Shown here: positions 21,922-33,979 of the stretch, in pieces
Layout: each line of letters opens with the position of its first letter
How positions within the stretch are numbered: position 1 is the stretch's first letter
NCBI GenBank assembly: GCA_019426215.1
Contig: CM033402.1
Coordinates: 22,516,104-22,580,103, forward strand
Length of the DNA: 64,000 bases
Source: Buddleja alternifolia
Taxonomy: Eukaryota; Streptophyta; Magnoliopsida; Lamiales; Scrophulariaceae
Reading direction: 5' to 3'
Notes under the pieces: generated by a model
What the model was told of the DNA's origin: nothing
The model's database searches: none
The model's input: the letters and a program-made list of their open reading frames with translations, nothing else
Position numbers and translations under genes: made by a program

Positions 21922-23170
21922 TATTCTTTCTTTACCTGCAAGAATTCGCGAGTTAGGAAGTCAGGCAAATAATTTGACTGTCCCTTTATAAACTCAATAT
22001 CAAAATTAAATACAGACAATATCCCTTGCCATCTAGCAAATATTTGTTTTGAAGTTAGATTTTTAACATCTTTCATAAGAATATCTTTGGCAAATTTACA
22101 ATCTACCTTAATAAGGAATTTTTGATTTAACAAGTCTGACTCAAATTTTGGCACTGTTAGTACTATGGCTAGAATTTCTTTTTTAACAGTAGAGTAATTA
22201 ACTCTATCTCCTTTCCATAATCCAGAAGTGAAATCTAACCAGAGAAGTTTTGCCATTATGGTGCTGTTTAAGAATACCACCATATCCTATGTCATATGAA
22301 TCTGTTTCTACAATTTTAAATGTATCAGGATGAGATATTGCTAAGCAAGGAATTTTCTTGATATGCTGTTTAAGTTTTTGGACAGCGCATGTATGCTCAT
22401 TAGTCCAAGATGTAGGATTTTTCCTTAATCTATCATACAAAGGTCTAGCATCTAATGCTATATTTTTATAAAAATCTGAGTTATAATTTAAACATCCCAA
22501 AAATCTTTGTAATTGATTTTTATCTTTAATTTCATCTGGAAATTTATCAGCAAAAGCAATAGCTCTTTCAATAGGAAATATAGTTCCCTATTTGATATAA
22601 TGTCCTAGAAATCTTATTTCTATTGGAAATAATTTTATTTTTCTGGCAGAGACAACCAAACCTGTTTTCTTAACAACATTAATAAATATTTTTAAATGTT
22701 TAAAATGTTGATCAATTGTTTGATTAAACTCTAAAACATCATCAATATAAACTATAATAAATGATGTGTAAGCCCAAAAAATATCATTCATAGTATTTTG
22801 AAATTCTAAAGGAGCATTTTTAAGTCCAAACGGCATCACATTGCATTCGTAATGTCCGAATGGAACTGTAAATGCTGTTTTATACTTATCTTGCTCGGCG
22901 ATTTGTATTTTTCAATATCCTAATTTCATGTCAAATTTTGACATCACTTTAGAAGAATATAATCTATTTAACAGATCTCTCTTATTTGGTAAAGGATATC
23001 TAATCCAACTTAGTGCTTGATTAAGTGGCTTGTAATTAAACAAAAAATGCTAGGCAACTTCATGGGCTATGTGATTTTCTAATAAGCCCTTTATCTATTA
23101 ATTATTGAATTTCTTTTTTACAAATTTATAGATGTCTAGGTTCCATAGCTATAGGTCTAGCATTAGTAGG
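21921..23170 (-). pseudogene. Pararetroviral reverse transcriptase and RNase H, broken
   Basis: RT copies the pregenomic RNA to DNA. Visible blocks are RT PFGLKNAPLEFQNTMND with the catalytic YIDDVLEF (22588-22839), the RT thumb/connection region (22204-22500), and RNase H with ILAIVLTVPKFESDL and FIKGQSNYLPDFLT, ending at 21921. Upstream RT sequence to about 23170 is recognisable only in pieces with stops (for example a TGA in the SHSPW block). No integrase follows, unlike the gypsy elements in this window. Confidence 0.88.
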
Positions 23171-23173
23171 AAT

Positions 23174-23740
23174 TCATGACTCTTTAAAGTCTACCTCATA
23201 TAGTAATGAAACAATATGTTTCTTTCTATCCCAAAAAGCATTAGGAGTTTCTGCACAAATGGTCATCTCCATTTCTTGTTGAAAATACTTAATTTTTTCT
23301 TGAAATTCGGGTCTATTAATCATTTCTTGAATCTTTTTATAAGAAATTTTTTGCGATAAAGAGGAAAGAAAATTTTCTTTTCTTTTAATTTTCTTTTGTA
23401 TAAGGTCAATTTCATGAGTTCTAGGTTTAGAAATAAAAGGAAATGTGATATTATGGCCTCTAATAATACTAGTAATTCCTTTAGCAGAAATCTTTTGTAT
23501 AGGATATAACATATGTAAAAATGGATTTCCTAGAATAAAATCATGAGATAAATTTATTACCATTATAAATATCATTTCTAAATAAATTCCTTTATTGCAA
23601 ATGGCAGAATTTTGTAACTTATAATTTACTATGAATTTTCTTCTATCTGCAGCATTAAGTATTTCAGTTGTTTTTTCAAAATATCTTGAAGGTGTCATTC
23701 CTTCATTTATGCAGTTTAAATCTGCACCTAAATTAGTCAT
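23174..23740 (-). pseudogene. Pararetroviral aspartic protease and linker, active site lost
   Basis: This domain would cleave the viral polyprotein. The GADLNCINEG block identifies it, but the catalytic Asp-Ser/Thr-Gly now reads Asn-Leu-Gly at 23735, so it could not work. The second conserved block (FILGNPFLHML) is present. A Lys-rich linker (KKIKRKENFLSSLSQ) leads into RT. The frame is open for 188 codons. Confidence 0.82.
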
Positions 23741-23794
23741 AGCAATTGCTTGCAGAGCATATTCCTTGTGAATAACAAGAGTAACTTTTGTATA

Positions 23795-25265
23795 TCATTT
23801 ATGAGTAATGACTCTATCAACAAGATTAACAAATGTAAGTGAAGAAATTTCTTCAATTTGTAACTCGATATTAGTCTTTTCCTCTTCTTCTTCTAAAGAG
23901 TAATATTCCTCTTTTAGAGGAGGAGTCTTTTTAAGACTTTCAATAATAGAGATCCTTGGTTTAACTTCCTGTAATTCTTTTTTGAAATTATTAACCTCAA
24001 ACTTTAATTCTGAAATTGATAATTCCTGTAAAATTTTATCCTGAGAAGAAATTTTTATTCTTCCTAATATATCTTTAATATCATATGGTCCAACTGGTTC
24101 TTTTAATTTTATTTTTACTTTTATGGTCTCGCTTTCTCTATTCTTATTTTTTTCTAAATATTGAACTAAAGCAGATTTTCCATGCTCAGGATTTTCAATT
24201 TTATCAATTAACTCGAGAATAAAGTCTTCTTCTTTAGTAAGAACACATAAACCATTCATTTTGCAAAGACTTTTGTAATAACCACAATCTCCTTCACATT
24301 TGGAGGAAGATACTGAAGTCTCATCGATACTATGTTCTAAATTGTTTCTTCTTGGTTTTCTGTTATAATAAAAACTTGTAAATCTTCTTTTTCAGAATCA
24401 GTATCAGACCAAAATGTCTTCATTAATAGTCTTTTAAGACCTTCATCAATTTCCATCTCTTTTATTTGTTTTTTTGTAGTACGCTTATTTGCATAATGTC
24501 CTACTTTATGACATTTGTAACAAACTGTGTTTTTCTTAGTATGTCCCTTTTAAGACTTTTTTTTAGGTTTAACAAACTTATCAGTCCTATCGTAAGTCCT
24601 ATGTTTATTTTTATTATAATATTTCTTATATCTTTTAGGATTTTTTGATGTATTTATCTTTGTTTTCCAAATGGGATCATTTCTTAAAGGTGAATATCTA
24701 TTTGTTCTCAAAAGTCTCCAAGTATCTATTTTTCTATACTACGCTCTTTTTGTATTTGTTTATGAATTTTTAATTCATTACATAAAGAAATTACTGCATT
24801 AAGGATTTCTGTGTGCAAATAACCATATGTATATATATGATAAGGTATAATTCCCTCATGTCAATCTTTTATCTTAGTTTTAACCTTTTCTGCAAAAAAG
24901 TAAGGAAGTCCTGATAAGAATTTTTCTTTCCAAAAATCATGATGACTATCTTCTCTTGTGAATATTTTAGAGAAGAATACATCTTTATATCATCTATAAT
25001 GAGATAAATTTCGACACCTAAGATTAATCAACTGTTCTTCAGTTTTGTCAAGTTGTAAAGCTGTTTTCCCAATAAAATGATTGGCAATTGTATAAAGTAA
25101 TGTATTAACACAATCAGATATTGGTTGTGTCTCATTTGCCCATGTTACTTTCATTTTAACAGCTTGCAAAATATGCAATTTTTCCTCATTAGACAAATAA
25201 AAATTCCACCATCCATTAAGTTGGCCCACAAAGCCTTGAATTATTGCTTGTGCAATAGCTTTGTC
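23795..25265 (-). pseudogene. Pararetroviral coat-protein region with damaged zinc knuckle
   Basis: At the upstream edge 24990-25265 reads IIQGFVGQLNGWWNFYL, a coat-protein block typical of caulimovirids. Near 24500 the nucleic-acid-binding knuckle reads CYKCHKVGHYANKR, so the fourth ligand Cys is an Arg. The segment 23795-24259 is a charged region (LEEEEEKTNIELQ) between coat and protease. The frame is broken between 24260 and 24990. The N-terminal part was removed or displaced at 25265. Confidence 0.75.
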
Positions 25266-25953
25266 TGTTAGGTATATGCTCTAGATGCCAATGAGGACAA
25301 ATAGATTGTGTAGGGTATTCAATTTTGTTGTACAAACTAATAATTAATAAAGGCAATTATTATTCTGTTTATGTAAAACTTTGTGGCATCAATAAGTATT
25401 GAACAAATAGTGTTTGTGTATCGAGATGGACTCTTCGCCCTTTATGGAATAAAGATGTGGCATTGGGAGAGTCTTATTCCTGATCACTCAAAAGGGTTGG
25501 CAAGTCAAGTAATCTTAATTGGGCATTAAGATTCGACTTGTATGACACATGTTCTGACAAGGAGTGCCAGTCGAACACTATGGGATAGTGAGACACATGT
25601 CATAGATATATCACTAGAATTGATATATTCGAACACGGCTCACGGCAATCTGATCACATGGGTATTTACCCGGCGTCAGTCAATGATTGGATTACTAACC
25701 ATAGTAGTATGCGTGAGCCTTAGACTTGAGGGTTCATAATCAATGTGCTTGTGCTGTTGAATCTGTTACTAGAGTAGTTGGCCCAACTCACCCTTTGGTG
25801 GGGCGAACCTCGAAGTGCGATCTCAATGAGTCAAGTAGCTGTTGTTCAGTGATCGCCAAGATGGATTCACTGTCTTGATAGTAAACGAGAAGGTATCCCG
25901 TGCAATCATATGCATATGAAGTTATAAGTCTTTGGCCAAAGCAAAGAAACTAA
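25266..25953 (+). repeat. Family-Y copia LTR, left part (truncated)
   Basis: It starts TGTTAGGTATATGCTCTAGA and matches the reverse complement of 43708 down to about 42826, so it is the first part of the LTR found whole at 41949-43708. It cuts the pararetroviral coat region at 25265. The copia element at 25954 is inserted in it. The LTR resumes at 31808 and breaks off at 31840. The other copy carries a 180-base tandem duplication absent here. Confidence 0.85.
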
Positions 25954-27541
25954 TGTTGGGAATTGTACGAATAAAACGCAGCTAAAAGTAAATTTTAATT
26001 TCTAAAACCCGAATCATCTCTAATCCTCGTGTTTAATTGTGTATAGAAAAATTATCGTTCTTGCGTATGTTGATTTCTGAACGTGATCCTTTTCTCTAAC
26101 ACCGAATTTACCAATGTCTCTAATTCGTCACGCCGAAATCAAAAATGGAAAACTTCTCCTTCTTCTTGGCTATGGACGGCTAGAGAGAAGTAGGAGAGAG
26201 GTGGGAGATTTTTCTTGGAGAGAAAGTTATGTTATCTCTTATGTTATTATTCTATTAAGTGATATATTATATATCACTCTAAAACAATAACCTATTATTC
26301 ACAAGGCCTACATATGGATGCCCACTTCATGGGCTTAAAAGCCTCTTGGGCTTTGGTCTTGTTAGCTATACTTAATTGGATTGTTTATTCATCCAACAAA
26401 TAAATTCATGAACCAATTTAATTCCAAATTAATTTATAATTCAATTTCTCCAAGAAATTCATTAGCTCATTAATTTAATTAATTAATTAAATTATCCAAT
26501 AATTAATTAATTAATTACGGCATCCAATACCGGGAATTTCTCTCAAGTCTTTTCTCGTGTTTTCCTTTTTGCACTTCCTTTAAGCGCGACTCTTTAGGTT
26601 CGTCTCAAAAGGCAATTGGGAGGAATCCAAAAGGATGTGAGTGACACCTAGCCAGTCACATGGCTCACATCGTATCCCAATTGAGAATGAATGAATAGGA
26701 TCATTCCAAACCATTACGCCGTGAATACCGTACGTGTATAAACCTTTTATTCTTATATCCCAGTCAAGTAAGAATCATGGTTTCAAGTCAAACTCATATA
26801 ACTTGACCATATGCCTAAGCTCATAATAAGTCGAGGTATTTAAATGCTTTGGCCAAAGACTTTCATCCTCACTTATTCATGAGCGCATAGGATATTTTAC
26901 TCATTCATTTATGAGAGAATAAATTCCATATTACAAATCAGTTAACAATGCTACTTGCCCATCAAGTCGCACTTTGAGGTCGATTCCACCAACAGGTGAT
27001 TTGAATCTAACTACTCCAATGACAGACTTGATGTCACAAGTACATCTTCAACTCGATTTCTCAGGTCGGAGGTTCACACGTACCTATCACTACTTATCAG
27101 TCTCATCATTGACTGTCACAGAGTGAATACCATGTGATGAACTGATGCGAGTCGTGTTCGAACATATCAGTCCAACTGATGTGTCTATGACATAAGTTCA
27201 CACTACCAATTCCATAGTGTACGACTGGCACTTTCTCTGTCAAAACTTATATCATACAAGCCTGTATTCACTATTGATGCCCAATCAATATTTCTTAGAC
27301 TTGTGAACCCTTTTAGATGACATTGATCAAGCCACTCTGGTGCCTATCCTCCTATCCCATAGAAGGTAGAGGGTTTGCCTTGTCATCAAGGACTTTACGT
27401 TGTTTATTATACCTTACAAATGGCTATAAGAAAACAACAATCAAACGCCTTATATTAATTGGAAAAACCATAGTTTAGTTACAATGTTCATGCCCTATAA
27501 ACCTATCCTTTTTATGGCATTTGAGGGCATACACTCTAACA
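25954..27541 (-). repeat. 3' LTR of the nested copia element
   Basis: 1588 bases. On the minus strand it begins TGTTAGAGTGTATGCCCTC after the polypurine tract and ends ATTCCCAACA at the TSD. It holds no gene. Confidence 0.9.
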
Positions 27542-27556
27542 ATCTCCCACTTGCAC
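27542..27556 (-). other. Polypurine tract
   Basis: Minus strand GCAAGTGGGAGAT between the pol stop and the LTR start; only one base separates it from the RNase H stop codon. Confidence 0.8.
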
Positions 27557-29040
27557 TCAATACCATTTGTTGTGATATTTAATACCCATCCCTTCGAGAT
27601 GTTTTTCCAGCACCGCCTGTGCCAATGGCTTGGTCAATGGATCAGCGACATTGTCAGCTGAGGCTATTTTCTGAACAGCCATTTCACCTCGTGCAACGAT
27701 CTCTCTTATGATGTGATATCTCCTCTCTATGTGTTTGGATTTATTGTGAGACCTAGGTTCCTTCGCTTGCGCTATGGCTTCGGTTTTGTCACAATAAAGT
27801 GGCAACGAGAGCTTTATGCTACTAACCACTTGAAGTTCCTCAACGAACTTCCTGATCCAAACAGCTTCGGAGGCAGCTATGTATTCAGCCTCTGTGGTGG
27901 AGTCTGCGGTTGTGCTTTTCTTAGAACTTTTCCAAGTCACCGCTCCACCATTTAGAGTAAATACAAATCTCGAGGTGGATTTTCTGTCATCAACATCAGA
28001 TTGGAAATCCGAATCAGTGTACCCGTCGACCCTCAGGTCAGCACTTCCATAGGTGAGAATCATATCCTTAGTTCTTTTCAGATACTTTAGGATATTCTTC
28101 ACAGCTATCCAATGTTCCTTACAAGGGTTTGCTTGAAATCGACTAACAACGCTTATAGCATAAGCAATGTCGGGTCTAGTATAGGGCATCACGTACATCA
28201 AGCTACCCACAGAAGACGCATAGGGTATAATGTTCATTTCTTTTCTATCTTCCTCACTTTGAGGACACATAGATTTCGAATGATGTATCCCATGTCTCAT
28301 TGGTAGGAACCCTTTCTTAGAATCTTCCATCCTATACCTTTTTTGGACCTTTTCTAAGTAAAGGGCTTGAGAAAGTCCTATCATTCTTTTGGTTCGATCT
28401 CTATAGATCCGAATCCGTAGAATATAGGTCGCTTCTCCCAAGTCTTTCATGGAGAATGTACTCGAAAGCCACTTCTTGGTTGTGGTGGGCATTCCTATGT
28501 CATTCCCAATGAGTAATATGTCATCTACATATAACACTAAGAATGTCAACTTGCTCGCACTGACCTTCTGGTAAACACAGGGCTCGTCTTCATTTTTGAT
28601 GAAGTCAAATACTTTGACAACCTCATCAAAACGTAGATTCCAGCTACGAGCGCTTGTTTAAATCCATAAATGGATCTCCCAAGTTTACACACCTTATGAA
28701 TATGCTACTCGGATTCAAAACCTTTAGGTTGTTCCATATAGATATCCTCTTCTAGGAATCCATTTAGGAAAGCAGTTTTGACATCCATTTGCCATATTTC
28801 ATAATCTAGGTGTGTTGCTATTGCAAGTAGAATCCTTATTGATTTGATCATGGCCACAGGCGAGAAGGTTTCTTGGTAGTCAATTCCTTCCTTTTGACTA
28901 TACCCTTTCGCCACTAGCCTGGCTTTGTAGATGTCTACTTTGCCATCAACACCAATCTTTTTCTTGTAGATCCATTTACACCCAATTGGTTTTACCCTTG
29001 TAGGTTGGTCTACAAGTTTCCAGACTTGGTTTGCATGCAT
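27557..29040 (-). pseudogene. Copia reverse transcriptase and RNase H
   Basis: The upstream segment (28705-29040) shows KARLVAKGYSQKEGIDYQE and MDVKTAFLNGFLEEDIYM. The downstream frame (27557-28549) shows the catalytic YVDDILLIGND, SFSMKDLGEA-type sequence, RNase H YTDSDFQSDVDDRKSTS, STTEAEYIAASEA and KHIERRYHIIRE, ending naturally. Between them (28550-28704) small deletions break the frame around the SLYGLKQ block. The last 330 codons are open. Confidence 0.92.
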
Positions 29041-29055
29041 CGAATCGATCTCAGT

Positions 29056-30451
29056 TTACATAGCTTCACGCCATCTAGCAGCATCCACATCCACCATCGC
29101 TTGATCAAAAGTGGAGGGATCATCTCCATGATCCTCCTCTAACACAGAATGGAGATCTAACTCCCTCTGCATTAGACATTCGTACCTCTCAGGCGGTTGA
29201 GATATTCTATTCGATCGTCGTGGTTGTGGTTGTGTTCCAAAAGGTTCGGTTCTCACTCCCTGTGTAGATGTATCCAGTGGGGCTTCATTTTGTTCTTCTA
29301 AAACAATCTTTCTACACGTTCCTCCTTCTTGAATGAACTCATCTTCAAGAAAGTGGGCTTGTAAGGCAACAATGATCCTTTGATCATTGTGCAGGTAAAA
29401 GAAGTATCCCATAGAATCTTCAAGATATCCAATGAAACGTCCCTTTAAGGACTTAGCCTCCAACTTGTCCACTTTAGTCTTTTTGACATAAGCCGAACAT
29501 CCCCAAATCTTTATGTGGTTAATACTTGATTTCTTATTTCTCCACATTTCATAGGGAGTCATAGGAACGGACTTGGATGAAAATCTATTTAAAATGTGTG
29601 CAACTGTAAGCAGCGCGTGACCCCACAATGAAATGGGTAAATCAGTGTAGCTAAGCATGGAGCGAACCATGACCAACAAGGGTCGATTCCTTCGCTCTGC
29701 TACTCCATTCAATTGTGGAGTCGATGGAGGTGTGAGTTGCAATACTATACCATTCTCTCTAAGGTATAAATCAAACTCGTCGCTCATATATTCTCCTCCT
29801 CGATCAGATCGAAGAGTTTTTTATACGTTGACTTGTTTGATTTTCCACTAAAGCCTTGAATTCCTTGAACTTGTCAATGGATTCAGACTTATGCTTCATC
29901 AGGTACACTAGATCATATCGTGAATGGTCGTCAGTGAAGGTGATAAAGTAAAGGAAACCTCCTCTGGCCATTTCTTCAAATGGACCACAAACGTTAGTAT
30001 GCACTAAACCTAAGACTTGTGAGGCCCTTTCAAAGCTCCCTGTGAATGGCGATCTAGCCATCTTGCCTTTGAGACAAGATTCACAAGTAGGATAGGGATC
30101 CAATCCCAGTGGGCCAATCAACCCATCTTTTTCCATTTTGCGAATCTCTTGTTCGCCAGCATGGCCTAGTCGAAGGTGCCATATCAATCGTTGGTTTATT
30201 TCAAGCCTACTACGTTTTATTTGTACAGAATTTATTGCATACTCATTTTGGACACTAAGGTAATACAATGCATTTATCAAAGAAGCAAAGCCTACAAATT
30301 TATTACCATAATAAATGTTGCATCGTTCATCAATAAAATGAAAAGTGTACCCGTTCTTAACTAAAACGGGAATAGAAACAATGTTTTTAAGCCCATTAGG
30401 CAAAACCAAAACATTATCCAGTAATAGTACATGTCCAGAATTTAAAAACAA
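29056..30451 (-). pseudogene. Copia protease end and integrase
   Basis: 30451-29804 carries the protease-integrase linker (VLLLDNVLVLPNGL), the zinc-binding WHLRLGHAGEQ ... CESCLKGKM and the core start LVHTNVCGPFEE and FTDDHSRY. A frame break near 29795 falls just before the core RSDRGGEY part. 29787-29056 continues with [28 protein letters not shown] and [11 protein letters not shown], then the linker to RT. Confidence 0.9.
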
Positions 30452-30462
30452 TGAGGTAGATC

Positions 30463-31175
30463 CTATTGCAGTAGCCGCGACACTTTGCCCGCTGCCAGTC
30501 TGATCTTCACCTCATCGTTGTCCAGCTTCCTTTCTCGCATCAGATCCTGATTCATACAACATATGTGAGCACTAGCTCCAGAGTCAAGAATCCAAGATGT
30601 AGAGAAGACGGTCATAGAACAATAAGTTTCATCAACATAAAGTTCCATACCTTGTGCGCCAGGCCCCATATTCGGACATATCCTTCTCCATTGGCCCAGC
30701 TCACTGCAGTGTAGGCATCTGTCTGTCTTTTGTGGCCCCTTTCGCTTGCGAATCACAGGAGCTTTCCCTTTTCCTTTATTGACACCACCCTGAGCTCCAA
30801 GCTCGCTAGCCTGCTTCTTGGTTTTTCTCTTCTTATTTTTCGCCCGTTTGGGCCCAGAAGTGATAACCAAAGCAGTATGTTTTCCCTTGGGCTTCAATTG
30901 AGATTGTGCAGTGTTTAATTTGTTCATTAGCCCAAGTAAGTTGTATTCGATCTCATTGCAATTGAAGTTCATGACGAATTGGGAAAAAGAATCAGGAAGG
31001 GACTGCAAGATAAGATCGGTCTGAAGTTGTGGGTTCATTGTAAAATCGAGAGCTTTCAATCTCTCGATCCTCGATATCATTTTGAGGACATGATCCCCAA
31101 CCTTCTCCCCTTCTCTCATTTTGGCTTCGAAGAGCTCTTTAGATATTTCATATCTAGCAGTCCTACTCTAATGAA
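30463..31175 (-). pseudogene. Copia gag (C-terminal two thirds) and protease active site
   Basis: The frame has gag sequence (DHVLKMISRIERLKAL, LPDSFSQFVMNFN), a basic linker, a zinc knuckle CLHCSELGQWRRICP in which the His is replaced by Gln-Trp context, and the protease active site WILDSGASAHICCMN. The N-terminus is truncated at about 31175, where LTR sequence begins. Only a frameshift near 30455 separates it from the next part. Confidence 0.88.
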
Positions 31176-31807
31176 AGTTTAGTTACAATGTTCATGCCCT
31201 ATAAATCTATCCTCTGTATTGAATTTGAGGGCATACACTCTAACACGATTCCACCAACAAGTGATTTGAATCTAACTACTCTAATGAAAGACTTGATGTC
31301 ACAAGTACATCTTCAACTCGATTTCTCAGGTCGGAGGTTCACACGTACCTATCACTACTTATCAATCTCATCATTAACTGTCTATGAGTGAATACCCATG
31401 TGATGAACTGATGCGAGTCGTGTTCGAACATATCAGTCCAACTGATGTGTCTATGACATAAGTTCTCACTACCATTTCCATAGTGTGCGACTGACACCTT
31501 CTCTGTCAAAACTTATATCATACAAGCCTGTATTCACTATTGATGCCCAATCAATATTTCTTAGACTTGTGAACCCTTTTAGATGACAGGGATCAAACCA
31601 CTCTAGTGCCTATCCTCCTATCCCATAGAAGGTAGAGGGTTTGCCTTGTCATCAAGGACTTTACGTTGTTTATTATACCTTACAAATGCCTATAAGAAAA
31701 CAACAATCAAATGCCTTATATTAATTGGAAAAACCATAGTTTAGTTACCATGTTCATGCCCTATAAATTTATCCTCTGTATGGCATTTGAGGGCATACAC
31801 TCTAACA
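31176..31807 (-). repeat. Rearranged 5' LTR: shortened copy plus 70-base repeat of the LTR start
   Basis: 31246-31807 matches 26981-27541, the first 562 bases of the LTR. It is followed (minus strand) by a second copy of only the first 70 bases of the LTR (31176-31245), then gag. The last kilobase of the LTR, the primer site and early gag are gone. The outer TSD is intact, so this happened during reverse transcription or as a later internal deletion. Confidence 0.85.
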
Positions 31808-31812
31808 ACTAA

Positions 31813-31840
31813 TCCATGTGGGACATGGAGGGTAGTTTGG
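31813..31840 (+). repeat. Family-Y LTR, resumption after nested element
   Basis: CCATGTGGGACATGGAGGGTA-type sequence matches the complement of 42836-42860. It continues the LTR begun at 25266 and ends where family X starts with TGACACG. Confidence 0.8.
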
Positions 31841-33095
31841 TGACACGAAAAATCCTTACGTGTTTGCACAGCAAGTGGACTGGTCGTGTGTGGTAATAAA
31901 GTGGATTTTTAAGTCCGGGTTGTCGATCCCACAGAGACTTGTATTTTAGACTTCTTGAATTTAAAACAAGCAATAATTAAACTAAAGTTAAAGATTTTTC
32001 AAAACAATAAAATAAACCAAAACAAAAATTAACTCAAATATTATGGAAGCAAGATACAAGAAACAAGATGTCAAAATCAAGATAGCTATGGATGAGAGCA
32101 ACTAGACACATGTGTTGGCATAATTTAATTAATTCTTGTTAAAATCACGTTATCATATTATTAGACTAATGTTGCTTTGGTGGAAACTCCTTAATTAACT
32201 ACTACCCGATCTCTCAGCTGTAATAAACCTATGACCGCGTGACGGTTCTCTAAATATGTCTATCCGAGAATCAAATTATTAGCCATGCATTCACGTTTTA
32301 GAATTTCCCCAGATAAATCCGACTAACTGCACCCGAAAATCTATACCTATCTCTAGGATCAATTCCTTATGTTTTTCAGATGATGTAATGATTCCTTTGA
32401 ACCCTAAGTTATATTCTCTCGAATGAATAAACTAGGCTAATTAGCAACCATATGGTGATCAAGCATATGATTGGAATTAAAGCACAAAATCAATACACAA
32501 AGCAACAATAGAATTAATATGAAAAACACAATTTATAACTCAAATATCATAATTTAGCCTCAACATGGCCTTAGTTCGAAGAATCTAATTCATCATAAAA
32601 GATAAAAGATAGCAACTTAAATTAAGATTCATATTCATAGACAAAAATAAATCTAAATCTAAGAAACTCCCTCGTATTTTTGATGGTTGAACTTCGATCT
32701 TCATCTCTTCCATGCTTCTTGATTTCTTCATCTTCAAGGGTTTTTGAAAATCTCCATGAATATGTAAAAACTAAGTCTAAACCCCATTAGGGCTCTATTC
32801 TATGCGTATTTTCGTCTCTTAACCTTAGAGAACTGATCTAATATATATAAGGGTGGAAGGCGAAGACTCCAACTTGAATTAGAATTGAAAATTTCCAAAA
32901 ATCTGCTATGTTTCCCGTCAGAACCAACGTCCGGACGTTAAGTACCCAACGTCCGTACGTTGGAAACAGAAACATTTTGCCTTCTGCGCAGCGATCTTGT
33001 TTCCTTCATAACTTTCTCGAAAGACCTTCGATTTGGGTGATTCAAGTTGCCACATGAAGCTAAGACATAGCTCTACAACTTTGTCATTTTAAGAA
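31841..33095 (+). repeat. Family X LTR-like repeat, truncated copy
   Basis: It begins TGACACG and matches the complement of the complete copy at 58023-59957, including GCAAGTGGACTGGTCGTGT and GTCCGGGTTGTCGATCC. Homology ends around AAGCTAAGACATAGC, before the true end. It contains no gene. A perfect palindrome AACGTCCGGACGTT and a near-copy sit near 32926-32960. Confidence 0.75.
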
Positions 33096-33111
33096 CAATG
33101 CTTTAACGAAC

Positions 33112-33180
33112 AAAGCGCTCAACGAACAATGCTTTCTCATTTTAAGAAGTGAACTAGGTATGATTGATTTAAACGCTTAA
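33112..33180 (+). pseudogene. Tail of copia RNase H
   Basis: The last 22 codons and stop of pol ([20 protein letters not shown]...), aligning with 10560-10628 of the main element. Confidence 0.85.
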
Positions 33181-33979
33181 TCATTATGCATCATATTTTC
33201 ATTAGACGTATAATGTAGGGGGAATCCACTTTATTTATGATTAAAAGATTCTTAAAAAATTGTTACAAGTCATCAAGTTTAGGAGGAACCTTAAAATTGC
33301 TCTTTTACACATCTGTAAGCGTCAATGATCAAAAACTACTTTTATATGCATAGATCATCAATGCTTATTATTATTTGTACATGATATGTTGAACGCTCAA
33401 AAGTAAAAATTTAAAGCGTCAACATAAATGTTCTCTAACAAAAGGATGTTAAGTGTTGAACATATTTCCTTCAACACTAAATAAAAACTTTTATAAAAAT
33501 CATGTATAATTTTTAAAATGACTAGTGGCGTGATGGATAGAATCAAAGATCTTTTTTGACCTTTATCCACAAGCTCTTACCACTTCAAACTGGTGGGTAA
33601 TTAAAAACTTTTCAAAATGATTGTTCAGAGTTAGTACGTGTTTATATACATGTGAGTGTACCATAAGCGCGTGCATTACACTCTGGAAATATCAAACATT
33701 TTTCAAATTTACTCGGACGTCAAACTTTTATATATGGGAGTTACCAAATGTAACTTTACTTACTTTTCAAGATCTCACATCCGTAGTTAAAAACAATAAT
33801 GGTTGAGATTCATTACATTTACACGTGTCAGAATCATAATGAGATGAAAAACTTAAATTTTCAAACTGTGTCATTTAAAACAAATTACTTGCAGAAAATT
33901 ACTCACTTTTTACAGAAGCCTTCTGCAAACTACTCTCTCTCTCTTAAAAAATGAATCTCTGTTATTTTTTAAAATTTCA
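33181..33979 (+). promoter_or_regulatory. Spacer upstream of the third gene, second copy
   Basis: Diverged counterpart of 9679-10559. The G-box palindrome ACACGTGT (33821-33828) followed by CAGAATCATAATG is conserved, as is a polypurine-like TGTAGGGGGAATCC near 33213. No ORF is convincing. Confidence 0.45.

Larger units (their letters stand above)
20850..25265 (-). mobile_element. Endogenous pararetrovirus (Caulimoviridae, Florendovirus/Petuvirus-like), degraded
   Basis: Minus-strand order is coat-protein end, zinc-knuckle remnant, protease, RT, RNase H, then a second ORF overlapping pol by a TAATG stop-start. An RT-RNase H with no integrase and no LTRs is the mark of an integrated pararetrovirus, and the downstream overlapping ORF fits florendoviruses (inference). 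The upstream half (movement protein, N-terminal coat protein) is cut off at 25265 by a copia-type LTR. Stops and frameshifts are frequent, and catalytic and zinc-binding residues are lost. It is an old, inactive fossil. Confidence 0.85.
25954..31807 (-). mobile_element. Ty1-copia element nested in the family-Y LTR
   Basis: Flanked by a perfect 5-base duplication ACTAA (25949-25953 and 31808-31812). Minus-strand order is rearranged 5' LTR, gag, protease, integrase, RT, RNase H, polypurine tract, full 3' LTR (TGTTAGAG...CCCAACA). The primer site and the N-terminal part of gag are missing, and the 5' LTR is shortened and partly repeated. The coding region has frame breaks at about 28600, 29045, 29795 and 30455. 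Confidence 0.92.
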
